This document shows, in pieces, positions 7,657-16,340 of a stretch of DNA of 21,758 nt (position 1 is its first letter; each line of letters starts with the position of its first letter). The stretch is from the NCBI GenBank assembly GCA_900548875.1, contig URMA01000047.1, forward strand, positions 1 through 21,758. The letters are read 5' to 3'. The DNA is from an uncultured Porphyromonadaceae bacterium. GTDB lineage: Bacteria; Bacteroidota; Bacteroidia; Bacteroidales; Muribaculaceae. Under the pieces are notes generated by a model. That model saw only the letters and a program-made list of their open reading frames with translations. It was not told where the DNA came from and did no database searches. Both the position numbers and the translations under genes were made by a program.

Positions 7657-10266
7657 CTATTTCACAGCTACTTTATAAACAGCTTCACCGGCACGAACTA
7701 CATACAGTCCGGCAGCGACCGGAATACGGAGTTCATTGCCGTTTTCTTCTGCTACAAGCTGTCCGCCAACATTGTAGACAGCCACCTTCAACGGTTCTAC
7801 GGCAGAAACAACCACTTCGCCGTCACCGCCACGAACACTGATGCCCGACAATTCTACGCTGCCGACACCACCCTGTCCGCCTTCAGCAACAGTGATGTTG
7901 TCCAAATGGATATTGTTGACCTTTCCGGCAATACCCTTGAAGCTCAGACGAAGGTTCTTTTCGCCCTTGAATGCAGCCAAAGAAACAGTGTGCTTCATCC
8001 AGCCGTCGGCTTCTGCTCCGGAAACATTGATAGCCTCGCTCACTTCCTCAAAAGCTCCGTTGTTCTTCGATGCCTCAACGATCAAAGCATCGTCAGAAGC
8101 AGCACCGGAAGTATGGTAGACATAGAAGGAAAGTTCCGGTTCGTTCAGCGGGCTGACATCAATCTTCTCACTGGTGAAACGAACGATGTCACCGGCATTG
8201 TCCACCATTTCATTCATGAACGAAGCCATACCGCCGTCGTTGTCCTGCGGAAGAGCATCAGGAGTATAGCCTTTTTCACCGATACCCCATGCGGATTCCA
8301 GACCGACAACCTTTTCATTCATCCACCAGTGAGCCATACCGCCACCTACAAACGATTCGGCAAAAGGAACCGGGCTTGACGGACCGACAAACATCAGTTC
8401 CGAATAAGCACTTGCACCGATACCGGCTTCATAGGAAGGAGTTATCACATAGAACACATAAGTTTGTCCGGCACTTGTGTCAATCGTATTGTCGACAAAT
8501 GTTGTTTCCTTGATGTTTTCAGCTACGACCGTTTCATTGTTGCGGATAATGGTATAGGTCATCGTTCCGTCGTAAAGTTCACCGCCTTCTTCGGCAGCGT
8601 CTGGAGCTTCCCAAGTCATTACACAGTTGTGGGCATCATCCTCAACAACCGTGAAATTCTTCACAGCACCCGGACGAGAGTATCCGACAATAACAGAAAC
8701 TTCCGACGGGTCGCTCTTCAATCCGTTGGAATAAGCGTAAATCACATAAGTATTTTCACCCTTGACTGGTTCATTGTCAATCCATTCAGCACGGAGTGAA
8801 CCGGCAACTTCACCGGTCGTATAGACTGGCTCTGTTCCACCCTTGCGGTACACTTCCATTTTGTCGACCTTGTTCATGTAAGAACCGTCGATGCAATAAA
8901 GCGGAGCATACCATTCCAAACGCACAATCAGCGCACCGGCATTGCCCGGAGTAGCCGTAAGGTTGTAAGGTGATTGCGGAGTCTTGGCAGAACGGTAGTT
9001 TTTCACTTCCAAATCATCGATTGTCAGTTCTGTACCGGTCTGGTTATTGTCAGCCGTAAGACCTACACAATAGTTGCCTTCCGACGGTACAATGATATAG
9101 CCTTCAATTTCGACATATTCCGTATTGTCGATAACGCGGATATCGCCGATTGGGCCCAGCGGTGTATGCTGTTCGTCGTTTGAGCAAAGAATCAGCATGA
9201 TTTGTGCCAGTTTTGATGCGTCGGCCACACGTGCCTTCAACGAAACTCTCACTTCCTGTTCCGGCGACATGTGCAGACCGGGAGTATAGAGAATGTCCGG
9301 AGCTTCCGACTTCTTGGAAGATGTCCACTTCAGGCAACCGCCGTCCAAAGCAAACACATTGCCGTCGGCATTTCCGTCTTCCACAACACAACCTTCGAGA
9401 GCCGTTTCAGTGTCAAACGTATTGACATAAGGCAATTCCAGACGCTCGCCCGAAACGTAATGGTTTTCATAGGTCAGCGAATTTGTCAGCTCATAGCTTT
9501 CCGACCAGTCACGCCAGGTCCATTCCATCATTGACAGCTTGTTGCCCTTGTCATCATAAGTAAACTCACGTTTGTACTTATACATCAGACTCAACGATTC
9601 GGAATATTCAGCCTCTTCAATAATACCACCATGGTCGTCGTAGGCGTATGTCGTTTTACCTGTCATTTTCCATGTGTATTCGCCCGAACTGTAATCTATC
9701 GTATAGTTGTACGGAATTTCCTCCACCACACGATTGTTCTCATCATAGACACGCTCGATTTTCTTTACCGTCTTTTGCGAGCCGTCGGGATAAGTGCGCA
9801 ACTGTTCTTCTGTAGACACATTTCCTTCGTAAGTGAACACACTTGTTGTTTTAGGAGTTTCATCCCATTGTCCAGTTCCACGGTTCCAGCTATAGTAGCT
9901 ACGACCCTGTTCCTTACCGTCGTCACCATAGACAGAATTGTATTTACTGTCTTCGCGCAAATAATTGCCGATAAATTTCCATGCAGCGTTGTCCCAAATC
10001 CAATCTTCATAACTGATCTGACGCGACATGTCGTCATATCCGAACAACTCCTTCTCATTGTAGGTAAGTTCATCATCCACCAGTTTGTAAGTCCAACGTT
10101 CCGTCATTCTCGACAAATCGTCATAAACATAGGCAGTTTTTTCAACAACAGTACCACCGCCGTCATAAGTCAACACGTAATCCAATTGCGTATTTTCACC
10201 ACTGACCGACAGCGAGCTGCCAAATAAGCATAATAAAGATACAACTGATAAAAAAGTCTTTTTCAT
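7657..10266 (-). CDS. Large secreted modular protein with YD-like repeats, FN3-like domains and a T9SS-like C-terminal tail
   Basis: I place the start at the ATG at 10266 (869 residues). It gives a proper signal peptide (MKKTFLSVVSLLCLFGSSLS), whereas the longer frame to 10368 adds 34 residues lying across the promoter. In order: residues about 30-275 hold imperfect repeats with YD(D/E)xxR/G words (VYDDLSR, GYDDMSR, VYDENNR, AYDDHGG, TYDDKGN); 277-425 look like a jelly-roll domain; 430-627 hold two fibronectin-III-like domains; 630-795 form a second jelly-roll-like domain starting near PFAESF; and 800-869 carry a glycine-rich linker and a tail containing VAVYNVGGQLV and AAGLYVVRAG, similar to type A sorting domains of the type IX secretion system. 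The protein is probably cell-surface or secreted and adhesive or carbohydrate-binding. No enzymatic motif is seen. It is divergent from the TonB-receptor-like gene. Confidence 0.75.
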   Translation of the reverse strand: MKKTFLSVVSLLCLFGSSLSVSGENTQLDYVLTYDGGGTVVEKTAYVYDDLSRMTERWTYKLVDDELTYNEKELFGYDDMSRQISYEDWIWDNAAWKFIGNYLREDSKYNSVYGDDGKEQGRSYYSWNRGTGQWDETPKTTSVFTYEGNVSTEEQLRTYPDGSQKTVKKIERVYDENNRVVEEIPYNYTIDYSSGEYTWKMTGKTTYAYDDHGGIIEEAEYSESLSLMYKYKREFTYDDKGNKLSMMEWTWRDWSESYELTNSLTYENHYVSGERLELPYVNTFDTETALEGCVVEDGNADGNVFALDGGCLKWTSSKKSEAPDILYTPGLHMSPEQEVRVSLKARVADASKLAQIMLILCSNDEQHTPLGPIGDIRVIDNTEYVEIEGYIIVPSEGNYCVGLTADNNQTGTELTIDDLEVKNYRSAKTPQSPYNLTATPGNAGALIVRLEWYAPLYCIDGSYMNKVDKMEVYRKGGTEPVYTTGEVAGSLRAEWIDNEPVKGENTYVIYAYSNGLKSDPSEVSVIVGYSRPGAVKNFTVVEDDAHNCVMTWEAPDAAEEGGELYDGTMTYTIIRNNETVVAENIKETTFVDNTIDTSAGQTYVFYVITPSYEAGIGASAYSELMFVGPSSPVPFAESFVGGGMAHWWMNEKVVGLESAWGIGEKGYTPDALPQDNDGGMASFMNEMVDNAGDIVRFTSEKIDVSPLNEPELSFYVYHTSGAASDDALIVEASKNNGAFEEVSEAINVSGAEADGWMKHTVSLAAFKGEKNLRLSFKGIAGKVNNIHLDNITVAEGGQGGVGSVELSGISVRGGDGEVVVSAVEPLKVAVYNVGGQLVAEENGNELRIPVAAGLYVVRAGEAVYKVAVK

Positions 10267-10292
10267 AAGCATTACTAAAATCATTGGTTTTG

Positions 10293-10300
10293 CAAATGTA
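10293..10300 (-). promoter_or_regulatory. -7 element for the large secreted-protein gene
   Basis: Minus-strand TACATTTG matches TAnnTTTG and lies 27 bases before the ATG at 10266. It would sit inside the coding region if the longer frame to 10368 were used, which supports the shorter start. No clear -33 element is seen. Confidence 0.45.
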
Positions 10301-10340
10301 TATATTTTCTCACAAATGTCTGCGGCAAAACAATATTTTA

Positions 10341-10348
10341 TAATTTTG
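10341..10348 (+). promoter_or_regulatory. -7 element for the TonB-receptor-like gene
   Basis: TAATTTTG matches TAnnTTTG and lies about 53 bases before the ATG at 10401. It is in the 134-base divergent intergenic region shared with the secreted-protein gene, so the two genes could be coregulated. Confidence 0.45.
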
Positions 10349-10400
10349 TGCAACTTTTGCGATGGCAAAAGACGTCTAATGGTAAAAAAGATATTCTACA

Positions 10401-12728
10401 ATGAAACCAATATTATCTTCCTTTTTATTAATCATTGCCTGTTTGTGCTCTGTAGTTTCCGCTTTTGCGGCAAATTTTTCCGGGAAAGTAGTCAATAGCG
10501 CAGACTTGCAGCCCGTTGAATTTGCCAGCATCGCAGCTTTCAGTCTGCCCGACTCAACATTGCTGGCCAGCACCCTGACAGATGAAAAAGGCGAATTCAC
10601 CCTTGCCTCGCCCACAGCAAAAGCATTTATAAGAATTTCAGCGATAGGTTTCACTCCGACATATATACCGTTTTCCGACAACGGCACCTGCACCATACAC
10701 CTGAACGCCGACGGCCGACTGCTTGACGAGGTTACGGTGACAGCCTCACGGCCGACGACACGTATCGTGGGCAATGCGCTCGTCACCGACATAGCCAATT
10801 CCCTTCTGGCGAAAATAGGAACTGCAGCCGACGCGCTTGCCAATGTGCCGGGAATCGTCAAGGACAAAGACGGATTCAACGTTCTTGGAAAAGGCACTCC
10901 CCTCATCTATCTGAACGGTCGGCAGCTCCGCGACCTTTCGGAACTCGACCGCATCCGCTCGGAAGAAATAAAGTCGGTGGAAGTAATAACCAATCCGGGG
11001 GCAAGATATGACGCAACGGTCAAAGCCGTCGTAAAAATCCACACACTTCCGCGAAAAGGCGACGGCATCAGCCTCGACCTCAACTCCACCTACTCGCAAT
11101 CGCAGAACGTCGACCTGCTGGAGAATGCGGGCATCAACTACCGCCACGAAAATCTCGACGTATTCGGCCGTGTTTCCTACAACCGCTACGCCTACCTGCA
11201 AGACAGCGAAATCAACCAGGACAACTATAACGACAGCCATTGGCATCAGTCGAACGACTACTACACTCACGGCGTGAGCCACAATCTTTTTGCCGAAGCC
11301 GGTTTCAACTGCCAGTTCAACGAATCCCATTCGACCGGCTTGCGCTATCAACTTTCGGCAACGCCTTCCGACAAAATGTGGAACGAATCGGCAAGCACGG
11401 TAGAAAAGGACGGAATGCCCTACGACAAGCTGCTGACATCCAATTTCACACAAATCGACAGCCGCCCCACCCATGCCCTCAACGGCTACTATTGGGGGAA
11501 AATTGGTATTGCCGAAATCGACTTCAACGCTGACCTCTTTTTTGAGAAGCGCACCACTCTCACCGACAACAACGAGACAAGCTCCGAAGGAAACGACCGC
11601 CTGCTTCATTCCACCAACGACGCAGAAAAACGCCTGTTGGCCGAAAAGCTTGTCGTCACCCTTCCTCTTGGAGGCGGAAATCTTCAGTTCGGAAACGAAA
11701 CGTCGCACACGTTCAGCAACGACGACTATTGGATGAACGATGCAACGGTAGTTCCATCGTCCTTTTCCAAAATCACGGAACTGAACGCCGGCACATTTGC
11801 CGAATACACTTATTCTTTCCAGAAAATATCGCTGACAGGAGGCGTACGCCACGAATTTGTCAACTTCAACTACTACGAAAACGGAGTAAAAAAAGAAGAA
11901 CAGTGCCGCCACTTCAACAACTTCTACCCCAATGCCTCGCTGACATTCCAGAACGGACAATTCCAGACACTTCTGAGCTACAACACGAAGACACAACGCC
12001 CGTCGTACACGCAGTTGAGCAACAACGTAAGTTATGTCAACCGTCTGACCATGCAGACCGGTAATCCTACGCTGGAGCCTACTACCGTTCACGACCTCAC
12101 ACTCACCGCTGTATGGAAATTCCTGCAAGCATCGTTGGACTATCAGCTTTATCGCAACGCCGTAGTCTATTCCAGCCGCCCGTTCGCCAACGACCCGTCA
12201 GCCGTGCTGCTTTCCTATGAGAATCTGGACCGCCTGCCGGTGCTGAGCGCAACGGTTTCGGCCAGTCCAACCGTCGGTTTCTGGAGTCCGACCGGCATTG
12301 TAAATATCCGCAAACAGTACCTTTCCGTAGAACATCTCGGCACGAAAACCGACATGAGCCGTCCCATGTTTACGGCAATTCTTAACAATGCGTTCCGACT
12401 ACCGAAAGGCTTCACTGCTTTCCTGAATTTCAGATGGCAGAGTAAGGGCGACTATCAGAATGTGGCAATGACTCAAAACATCTATTGTCTGGACATCGCT
12501 GTCACCAAATCATTTTTCAACGATGCACTCACTGTCGAGCTGAAAGGCAACGACCTGCTGAACCGTAGCGGCGACTGCAATCTCCTTCGGACCGCCAATT
12601 TCCAAATTGCGCAGAACAACCGTTACGACCGACGGGAATTTGTGGCAACCATACGCTACAAATTCAACGCCACCCCATCAAAATACAAAGGCTCCGGCGC
12701 CGGACAATCGGAAAAAGACCGCCTGTAA
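10401..12728 (+). CDS. Outer-membrane TonB-dependent-receptor-like beta-barrel (OMP_b-brl_3 type)
   Basis: This is a 775-residue outer-membrane protein. Residues 1-24 form a signal peptide (cleavage near SAFAA). Residues 25-105 form a carboxypeptidase-regulatory-like beta-sandwich (FSGKVVNSADLQPVEFASI, then TDEKGEFTL). Residues about 108-215 form a TonB plug-like domain with LLDEVTVTAS, ALANVPGIV, YLNGRQL and the SVEVITNPGARYDA stretch. The remainder is a barrel rich in alternating aromatic strands. The end, VATIRYKFNATPSKYKGSG plus GQSEKDRL, is typical of this Bacteroidota barrel family. It is not a SusC/RagA pair member: no SusD follows. The ligand is unknown; a metal chelate, peptide or small molecule are all possible. 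The stop codon abuts the minus-strand terminator at 12727-12762. Confidence 0.88.
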   Translation: MKPILSSFLLIIACLCSVVSAFAANFSGKVVNSADLQPVEFASIAAFSLPDSTLLASTLTDEKGEFTLASPTAKAFIRISAIGFTPTYIPFSDNGTCTIHLNADGRLLDEVTVTASRPTTRIVGNALVTDIANSLLAKIGTAADALANVPGIVKDKDGFNVLGKGTPLIYLNGRQLRDLSELDRIRSEEIKSVEVITNPGARYDATVKAVVKIHTLPRKGDGISLDLNSTYSQSQNVDLLENAGINYRHENLDVFGRVSYNRYAYLQDSEINQDNYNDSHWHQSNDYYTHGVSHNLFAEAGFNCQFNESHSTGLRYQLSATPSDKMWNESASTVEKDGMPYDKLLTSNFTQIDSRPTHALNGYYWGKIGIAEIDFNADLFFEKRTTLTDNNETSSEGNDRLLHSTNDAEKRLLAEKLVVTLPLGGGNLQFGNETSHTFSNDDYWMNDATVVPSSFSKITELNAGTFAEYTYSFQKISLTGGVRHEFVNFNYYENGVKKEEQCRHFNNFYPNASLTFQNGQFQTLLSYNTKTQRPSYTQLSNNVSYVNRLTMQTGNPTLEPTTVHDLTLTAVWKFLQASLDYQLYRNAVVYSSRPFANDPSAVLLSYENLDRLPVLSATVSASPTVGFWSPTGIVNIRKQYLSVEHLGTKTDMSRPMFTAILNNAFRLPKGFTAFLNFRWQSKGDYQNVAMTQNIYCLDIAVTKSFFNDALTVELKGNDLLNRSGDCNLLRTANFQIAQNNRYDRREFVATIRYKFNATPSKYKGSGAGQSEKDRL

Positions 12729-12762
12729 AAAAATGTCCCGGCACATACATCTGTGCCGAGAC
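12727..12762 (-). terminator. Terminator of the GYF_2/CD225 gene
   Basis: GTCCCGGCACA (12735-12745) pairs with TGTGCCGAGAC (12752-12762) with one C-A mismatch. On the minus strand it is followed by the T-run complementary to the A at 12727-12733. That run overlaps the stop codon of the convergent plus-strand receptor gene. On the plus strand no T-run follows. Confidence 0.82.
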
Positions 12763-12791
12763 AAATATACGAATGTTGCGAAAAATTCAGT

Positions 12792-13490
12792 TTACAGGCA
12801 AAGCATCAGTGTGGCATAAATCGGATAGCACACCAGCCAGACAATGGCAGAGGCGAGCGACCAGTAGGCGGCACGGTCGGATGCCTGCTTGGCTTTAAGA
12901 TATTCGCCGCTGTTGTAAAGGTTACGCACACGGCTGGCATATACAACAGCCACAATACCCAACGGCATACAGCAAAGCACCAACGTAAGAATAGCCCATA
13001 CAAGATTTGTGGGTGGACACACGCTTGTGTCATCGTCTTTTTCCAATTGCCGGCTTTCTTCCAAGCCCTTGCGATAGCCTGCCAAATAAGCGTTCTGCAC
13101 TTCGAAAGGCGAAGCCGCATTATGTTGCGCATGAAAAGCGGCACCGTCGAAACGCGGCGGAACAGCCTCGGAATGGTTGCTTTCCGGCGTTTCCTCATGG
13201 ATTTCTTCAGCGACTGGATTATCAGCATTCTCTGCCGACTCTTCCGAGGAAGTCTTTTCTTCGGCTTCTTCCGCTGCGGTTTCAGCCTGCACCACCTCGG
13301 CTTGCGGTTCTTGTTCTGGCGTTGCGGCAAACAGACTGTCGAACAGCGACAGCTCCCCTGCCGGAGTCCAGTCCTTCAGGTCAACAAACCACACTTTTGT
13401 ATCAGGAGTTATGCCCATTCCGCGCAGTTCGTCCATCGTAAACGGGCCCAAACTCTCCCCATTGCGTATAATCCAATATTGCCTTTCCAT
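12792..13490 (-). CDS. GYF_2 (DUF4339) plus CD225/dispanin-like membrane protein
   Basis: This 232-residue protein has two recognisable ends. Residues 5-47 match the GYF_2 domain (YWIIRNGESLGPFTMDELR, then WFVDLKDWTPAGEL), a presumed peptide-binding module. Residues about 55-150 form a low-complexity Glu/Ala-rich acidic linker. Residues 158-230 form a CD225-like domain with two membrane segments (about 161-185 and 207-230) and the typical motifs PPTNLVWAIL, LCCMPLGIVAVVYA, VRNLYNSGEY and KASD/AAYW-like spacing. CD225 is the domain of the interferon-induced transmembrane proteins; the bacterial versions have no settled role. The protein is predicted in the inner membrane with its long N-terminal part in the cytoplasm. 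It has its own promoter and terminator, so it is a single-gene unit. Confidence 0.85.
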   Translation of the reverse strand: MERQYWIIRNGESLGPFTMDELRGMGITPDTKVWFVDLKDWTPAGELSLFDSLFAATPEQEPQAEVVQAETAAEEAEEKTSSEESAENADNPVAEEIHEETPESNHSEAVPPRFDGAAFHAQHNAASPFEVQNAYLAGYRKGLEESRQLEKDDDTSVCPPTNLVWAILTLVLCCMPLGIVAVVYASRVRNLYNSGEYLKAKQASDRAAYWSLASAIVWLVCYPIYATLMLCL

Positions 13491-13512
13491 AACTAAAATG
13501 CTTTACCAAATG

Positions 13513-13542
13513 CAAACTTACGGAAAATCCCCGGAAATACAA
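13513..13542 (-). promoter_or_regulatory. Promoter of the GYF_2/CD225 gene
   Basis: On the minus strand TTG (13540-13542) is followed after 19 bases by TAAGTTTG (13513-13520), a full Bacteroidota-type match. The start is expected near 13507, giving a leader of about 16 bases. It sits directly after the stop of the nuclease-like gene at 13549, with no terminator between, so read-through from the upstream module is possible. Confidence 0.65.
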
Positions 13543-13548
13543 CGCAAT

Positions 13549-14553
13549 TTACAAAGAATAGAACGTTTTTACATTTTTGTCTAGCACATTGCGATTCTGT
13601 TCCATTTGAAACACATCCTGATATGTCAAGCATTCATTCAATACATGTAAATTTTCAGGTTTTGCAAAATCTCCCGACAGACCTTCCAGTTTCTTGCAAA
13701 GATAAGAATACACACGTCGGTAATCCTCCAAATGAGAAATACCTGCACCTTCTACCTTTGTATCAATTGCGCCATCCTTAAAATCGAACAGAATACAGCC
13801 CAAATACACATTCGAGCATTCATGTGTCCGTATAAAATTCAAGACACCCATATAATGAGATATCATTTGCTTGATTCCTTCACAATAGTGGTTTCCCTTT
13901 TCATTTGTTTTCAACAAGAAGTATCTACTATCCTGTCTTTCACAAACCAACCTGTCCAAAGATGGCTGATTGAATAACATTCGGTAAATATCGCCATAAA
14001 CTGTATTAGATATATCTTTCTTTTGTCCCAAAGTCAGATACTCAGAAAACTTTGATTCCAGAAACAGCACATTTTTACTGGAATCCAATGTATCACCATC
14101 ATAAAGCATGATATCCATATTCGAATTATGTTCCATTCCCTTTTCATCTTTCCCGACACAATTTTTATGTTCAAATTCCACATTCGTAAAGACCACTTCT
14201 TTTCCATTGAGTTCAAATGTAATAGGATTCTCTTTGCTGACGGAATAAAATGCAAGTAGAGACAATAAGGCAGACGAATGCAGTCTCTTTATTCTTTGGT
14301 CCTCATGATCGTTTTCCGATACAGCCAGTTCGTATTTTTGTTGGAAAGCATCTCCCAAGCAGAAAACTTTTTTCAATACTCCAGGCCCTTTTTCTCCTCT
14401 AAACATTAGAGAATTCTCCGAAACAGTATCTCTCCAAGGCGTTTTTTGTAATATACCTGTAATAGACAATAAAAATTGTTTATCCTCTATTTTCTGAAAC
14501 TGTCTGTAAACTTTCTGATTTTTTGCGACTTCGTCAATCAAGTTACTTTTCAT
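13549..14553 (-). CDS. Putative PD-(D/E)XK nuclease-like protein, last gene of the WYL/SLOG module
   Basis: This 334-residue soluble protein belongs to no family I can name with certainty. It has residues in the order expected of the PD-(D/E)XK nuclease fold: an acidic residue on a strand in NSNMDIMLYD (D147), then NVLFLESKFSEYL with E166 and K168 as the E-x-K pair, and a later helix GIKQMISHYMG (227-237) such as often follows the core. An upstream helix, RLHSSALLSLLAFYSV (90-105), precedes a strand with VEFEHK (125-130). This layout reminds me of the family labelled PGN_0703 putative restriction endonuclease, but I cannot confirm membership. There is no methyltransferase beside it. It follows the WYL regulator gene by 19 bases on the same strand and is AT-rich like its module neighbours. 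Confidence 0.6.
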   Translation of the reverse strand: MKSNLIDEVAKNQKVYRQFQKIEDKQFLLSITGILQKTPWRDTVSENSLMFRGEKGPGVLKKVFCLGDAFQQKYELAVSENDHEDQRIKRLHSSALLSLLAFYSVSKENPITFELNGKEVVFTNVEFEHKNCVGKDEKGMEHNSNMDIMLYDGDTLDSSKNVLFLESKFSEYLTLGQKKDISNTVYGDIYRMLFNQPSLDRLVCERQDSRYFLLKTNEKGNHYCEGIKQMISHYMGVLNFIRTHECSNVYLGCILFDFKDGAIDTKVEGAGISHLEDYRRVYSYLCKKLEGLSGDFAKPENLHVLNECLTYQDVFQMEQNRNVLDKNVKTFYSL

Positions 14554-14572
14554 AGCATTTTAATTTATGATG

Positions 14573-15457
14573 TTAATTAATCTCTTTAGGCAATAGCTGC
14601 AATTGTTTGCCCCATTTTCTTAGCGTTGCATAAAATTCTGCGGTCGGAGCAAAATAGTATTCATAGATGACTGATTCTTCATTTCGGGCAATCATTTTTT
14701 GGCTTTTATGCAAAGGCAGTGTTTCCAAATAAGCCGCTGCCTGAACGGTTGCCTGAATTCTGATTGTTTCGGGTTGGATTCTGTCATCAATAACATGACC
14801 GAAACAATTCTCCACATCAAACCGCTCGTTTTCCGACGGTTCGAAATCAAAGGTTTCATCCAACGCCACAAGCCCAGTAATCCTGTCCAAAGCATATTGC
14901 TTCATCTTATCCTCGTCTTTTCGACGGGCATAGACATACCAGCGGTTCTCATACTGTTTGACAAAAAGCGGACAAAGATATAGGGTCGGTATTTTTCCTT
15001 TTTGAAAAGAAACATATTCCACTTCCAACACTTTCTTTTCACGTATAGCGGTAATGATGTTCAGCAGCCAATACCTTGCTGATGGCACATCCTGAATAAT
15101 GATTCGGTCTTTGATACTACTCGACTCATAGAGGGCTGCATTAGCGGAAAAGCAGTCTAAAAGCCATTTTTTCACATCATCCCCCTCTAAATCTTCTGCA
15201 TTCTCAATATAGTATTTAAAATCACCGCAACCCTCATTTTTGATTATAACACCAAAAATATCGGCAATCGCTTCCAAATGGTCGTGAAAAGTTCTTTTCG
15301 GGAAACCGGCACTTTTACTGTCGTTCAAAACGCTGTTTTCCCATTTTTCCACAATTTCAGCATACGACAACCTTTTATTGGCATACAGGACCGACACCAA
15401 CCAGATATATCGTTTGTAAACATAGGAAGATGAACGTATTGATTTAGGATTAGACAT
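14573..15457 (-). CDS. WYL-domain transcriptional regulator
   Basis: This 294-residue regulator has an N-terminal DNA-binding region (about 12-85; helices around YVYKRYIWLVSVLY, LSYAEIVEKWE and PKRTFHDHLEAIADIFG), a WYL domain at about 138-207 (VLEVEYVS, LCPLFVKQYENRWYVYARR, KQYALDRITGL) and a C-terminal WCX-like extension (228-290, IQATVQAAAYLETLPL to LRKWGKQLQLLPK). WYL domains sense nucleotides or nucleic acid ends and often control phage-defence or DNA-damage genes. This one sits between an unrecognised gene and a nuclease-like gene, all on the same strand, so it may regulate them and itself. Its own promoter-like element is at 15473-15504. The domain call is firm; its ligand and targets are inference. 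Confidence 0.88.
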   Translation of the reverse strand: MSNPKSIRSSSYVYKRYIWLVSVLYANKRLSYAEIVEKWENSVLNDSKSAGFPKRTFHDHLEAIADIFGVIIKNEGCGDFKYYIENAEDLEGDDVKKWLLDCFSANAALYESSSIKDRIIIQDVPSARYWLLNIITAIREKKVLEVEYVSFQKGKIPTLYLCPLFVKQYENRWYVYARRKDEDKMKQYALDRITGLVALDETFDFEPSENERFDVENCFGHVIDDRIQPETIRIQATVQAAAYLETLPLHKSQKMIARNEESVIYEYYFAPTAEFYATLRKWGKQLQLLPKEIN

Positions 15458-15472
15458 AGGCTTGTTTTATTA

Positions 15473-15504
15473 CAAAATAAGTATTTTTTCGTTTAACCTC
15501 CAAA
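15473..15504 (-). promoter_or_regulatory. Possible promoter before the WYL gene
   Basis: On the minus strand TTTG (15501-15504) is followed after 20 bases by TTATTTTG (15473-15480), one mismatch from TAnnTTTG. It would allow the WYL and nuclease-like genes to be transcribed apart from the two genes upstream. Confidence 0.45.
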
Positions 15505-15532
15505 AAGTTTTCAATAATGCACAAAATTCTTT

Positions 15533-16273
15533 TTATATTATTTGCACAGATTTATCACCCAACACTTTACTCAACTGTGCAACAGTCAGGAAATTATCAC
15601 GTCCATCATCAAAATTCCAACGAGATGTCACCGACGTAATATTGCCGTCAGCATCCACCGACACCGCAATGATGGAGTATCCGTAATTGTCATAAGGATA
15701 ATTGTTTCCCGGTATTGGCTTTTCATCTTTCCATCCTTCTCTCAAACAAAAATAAAATTTGCCGCTACCGTTAAACGTATGTTCATCGTAAGCCTTTTCC
15801 GAGTTAAGTATACACCAATCAGGTGCATATTTCTTATACTCAAGGGCTTCTTCAAACGAGCCAATCGGTATAATGCTATACGAACCCTGCCTAAGCTCTT
15901 CTTCGGGTTCACCCAACTCGATATTAAGAGTCTGTTGCACCTGTTCAAAGGAATCTCCATTAAAGTTTTCATCATAAAACTCATAAGCTGGTGAGTTTTT
16001 CATAACGCGCAACAACTTATTTATTTTCAACAAGTCAGACGGCTCATTCGGGTCGATTTGCCCTTCTACAATCCACCGTATGATACCTTGTAAATACTTT
16101 CTCATTCCGTCTTTCATGGACGGAATTCTACTTTCAATATTGTCGACAAAGAATTTTGCATCATTCTCAGCCAATCCTGCACCCATCAGTAAATTTACGG
16201 CGGCCGTTTTTACCCGTTGAGTTACACCGTCGGTTATTTTTTTAGCATACTCTTTTAAATCCATTCGTTCCAT
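15533..16273 (-). CDS. Unrecognised protein in the WYL/SLOG module
   Basis: This soluble protein has 246 residues from the ATG at 16273 (MERMDLKEYAKK). An in-frame TTG at 16285 and an ATG at 16264 are possible alternative starts. Residues 1-90 look helical; residues 135-246 contain aromatic-rich segments: FEEALEYKKYAPDWCI (140-155), GKFYFCLREGW (171-181), YDNYGYSIIAVSVDADGNI (194-212) and SRWNFDDG (217-224). The second half looks like a compact alpha/beta domain and recalls unannotated proteins I associate with phages and integrative elements of gut bacteria, but I cannot name a family. No signal peptide, membrane segment or catalytic motif is seen. It starts 67 bases after the SLOG gene and ends 75 bases before the WYL gene. 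Confidence 0.72.
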   Translation of the reverse strand: MERMDLKEYAKKITDGVTQRVKTAAVNLLMGAGLAENDAKFFVDNIESRIPSMKDGMRKYLQGIIRWIVEGQIDPNEPSDLLKINKLLRVMKNSPAYEFYDENFNGDSFEQVQQTLNIELGEPEEELRQGSYSIIPIGSFEEALEYKKYAPDWCILNSEKAYDEHTFNGSGKFYFCLREGWKDEKPIPGNNYPYDNYGYSIIAVSVDADGNITSVTSRWNFDDGRDNFLTVAQLSKVLGDKSVQII

Positions 16274-16340
16274 ATTTTGAAACAATACTCACATAAAGCC
16301 TTACCACATGATAGTAAAGTTAATAAAAATTTCTTGCAAA

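Noticed and set aside
10267..10368. N-terminal extension of the large secreted protein to 10368
   Set aside because: The added 34 residues precede a good signal peptide starting at 10266 and overlap the -7 element at 10293-10300.
10746..12128. A 460-codon minus-strand frame opposite the TonB-receptor-like gene
   Set aside because: It is long, but fully inside a clear outer-membrane barrel gene on the plus strand. Its valine-rich composition is what an antisense frame of such a gene gives.
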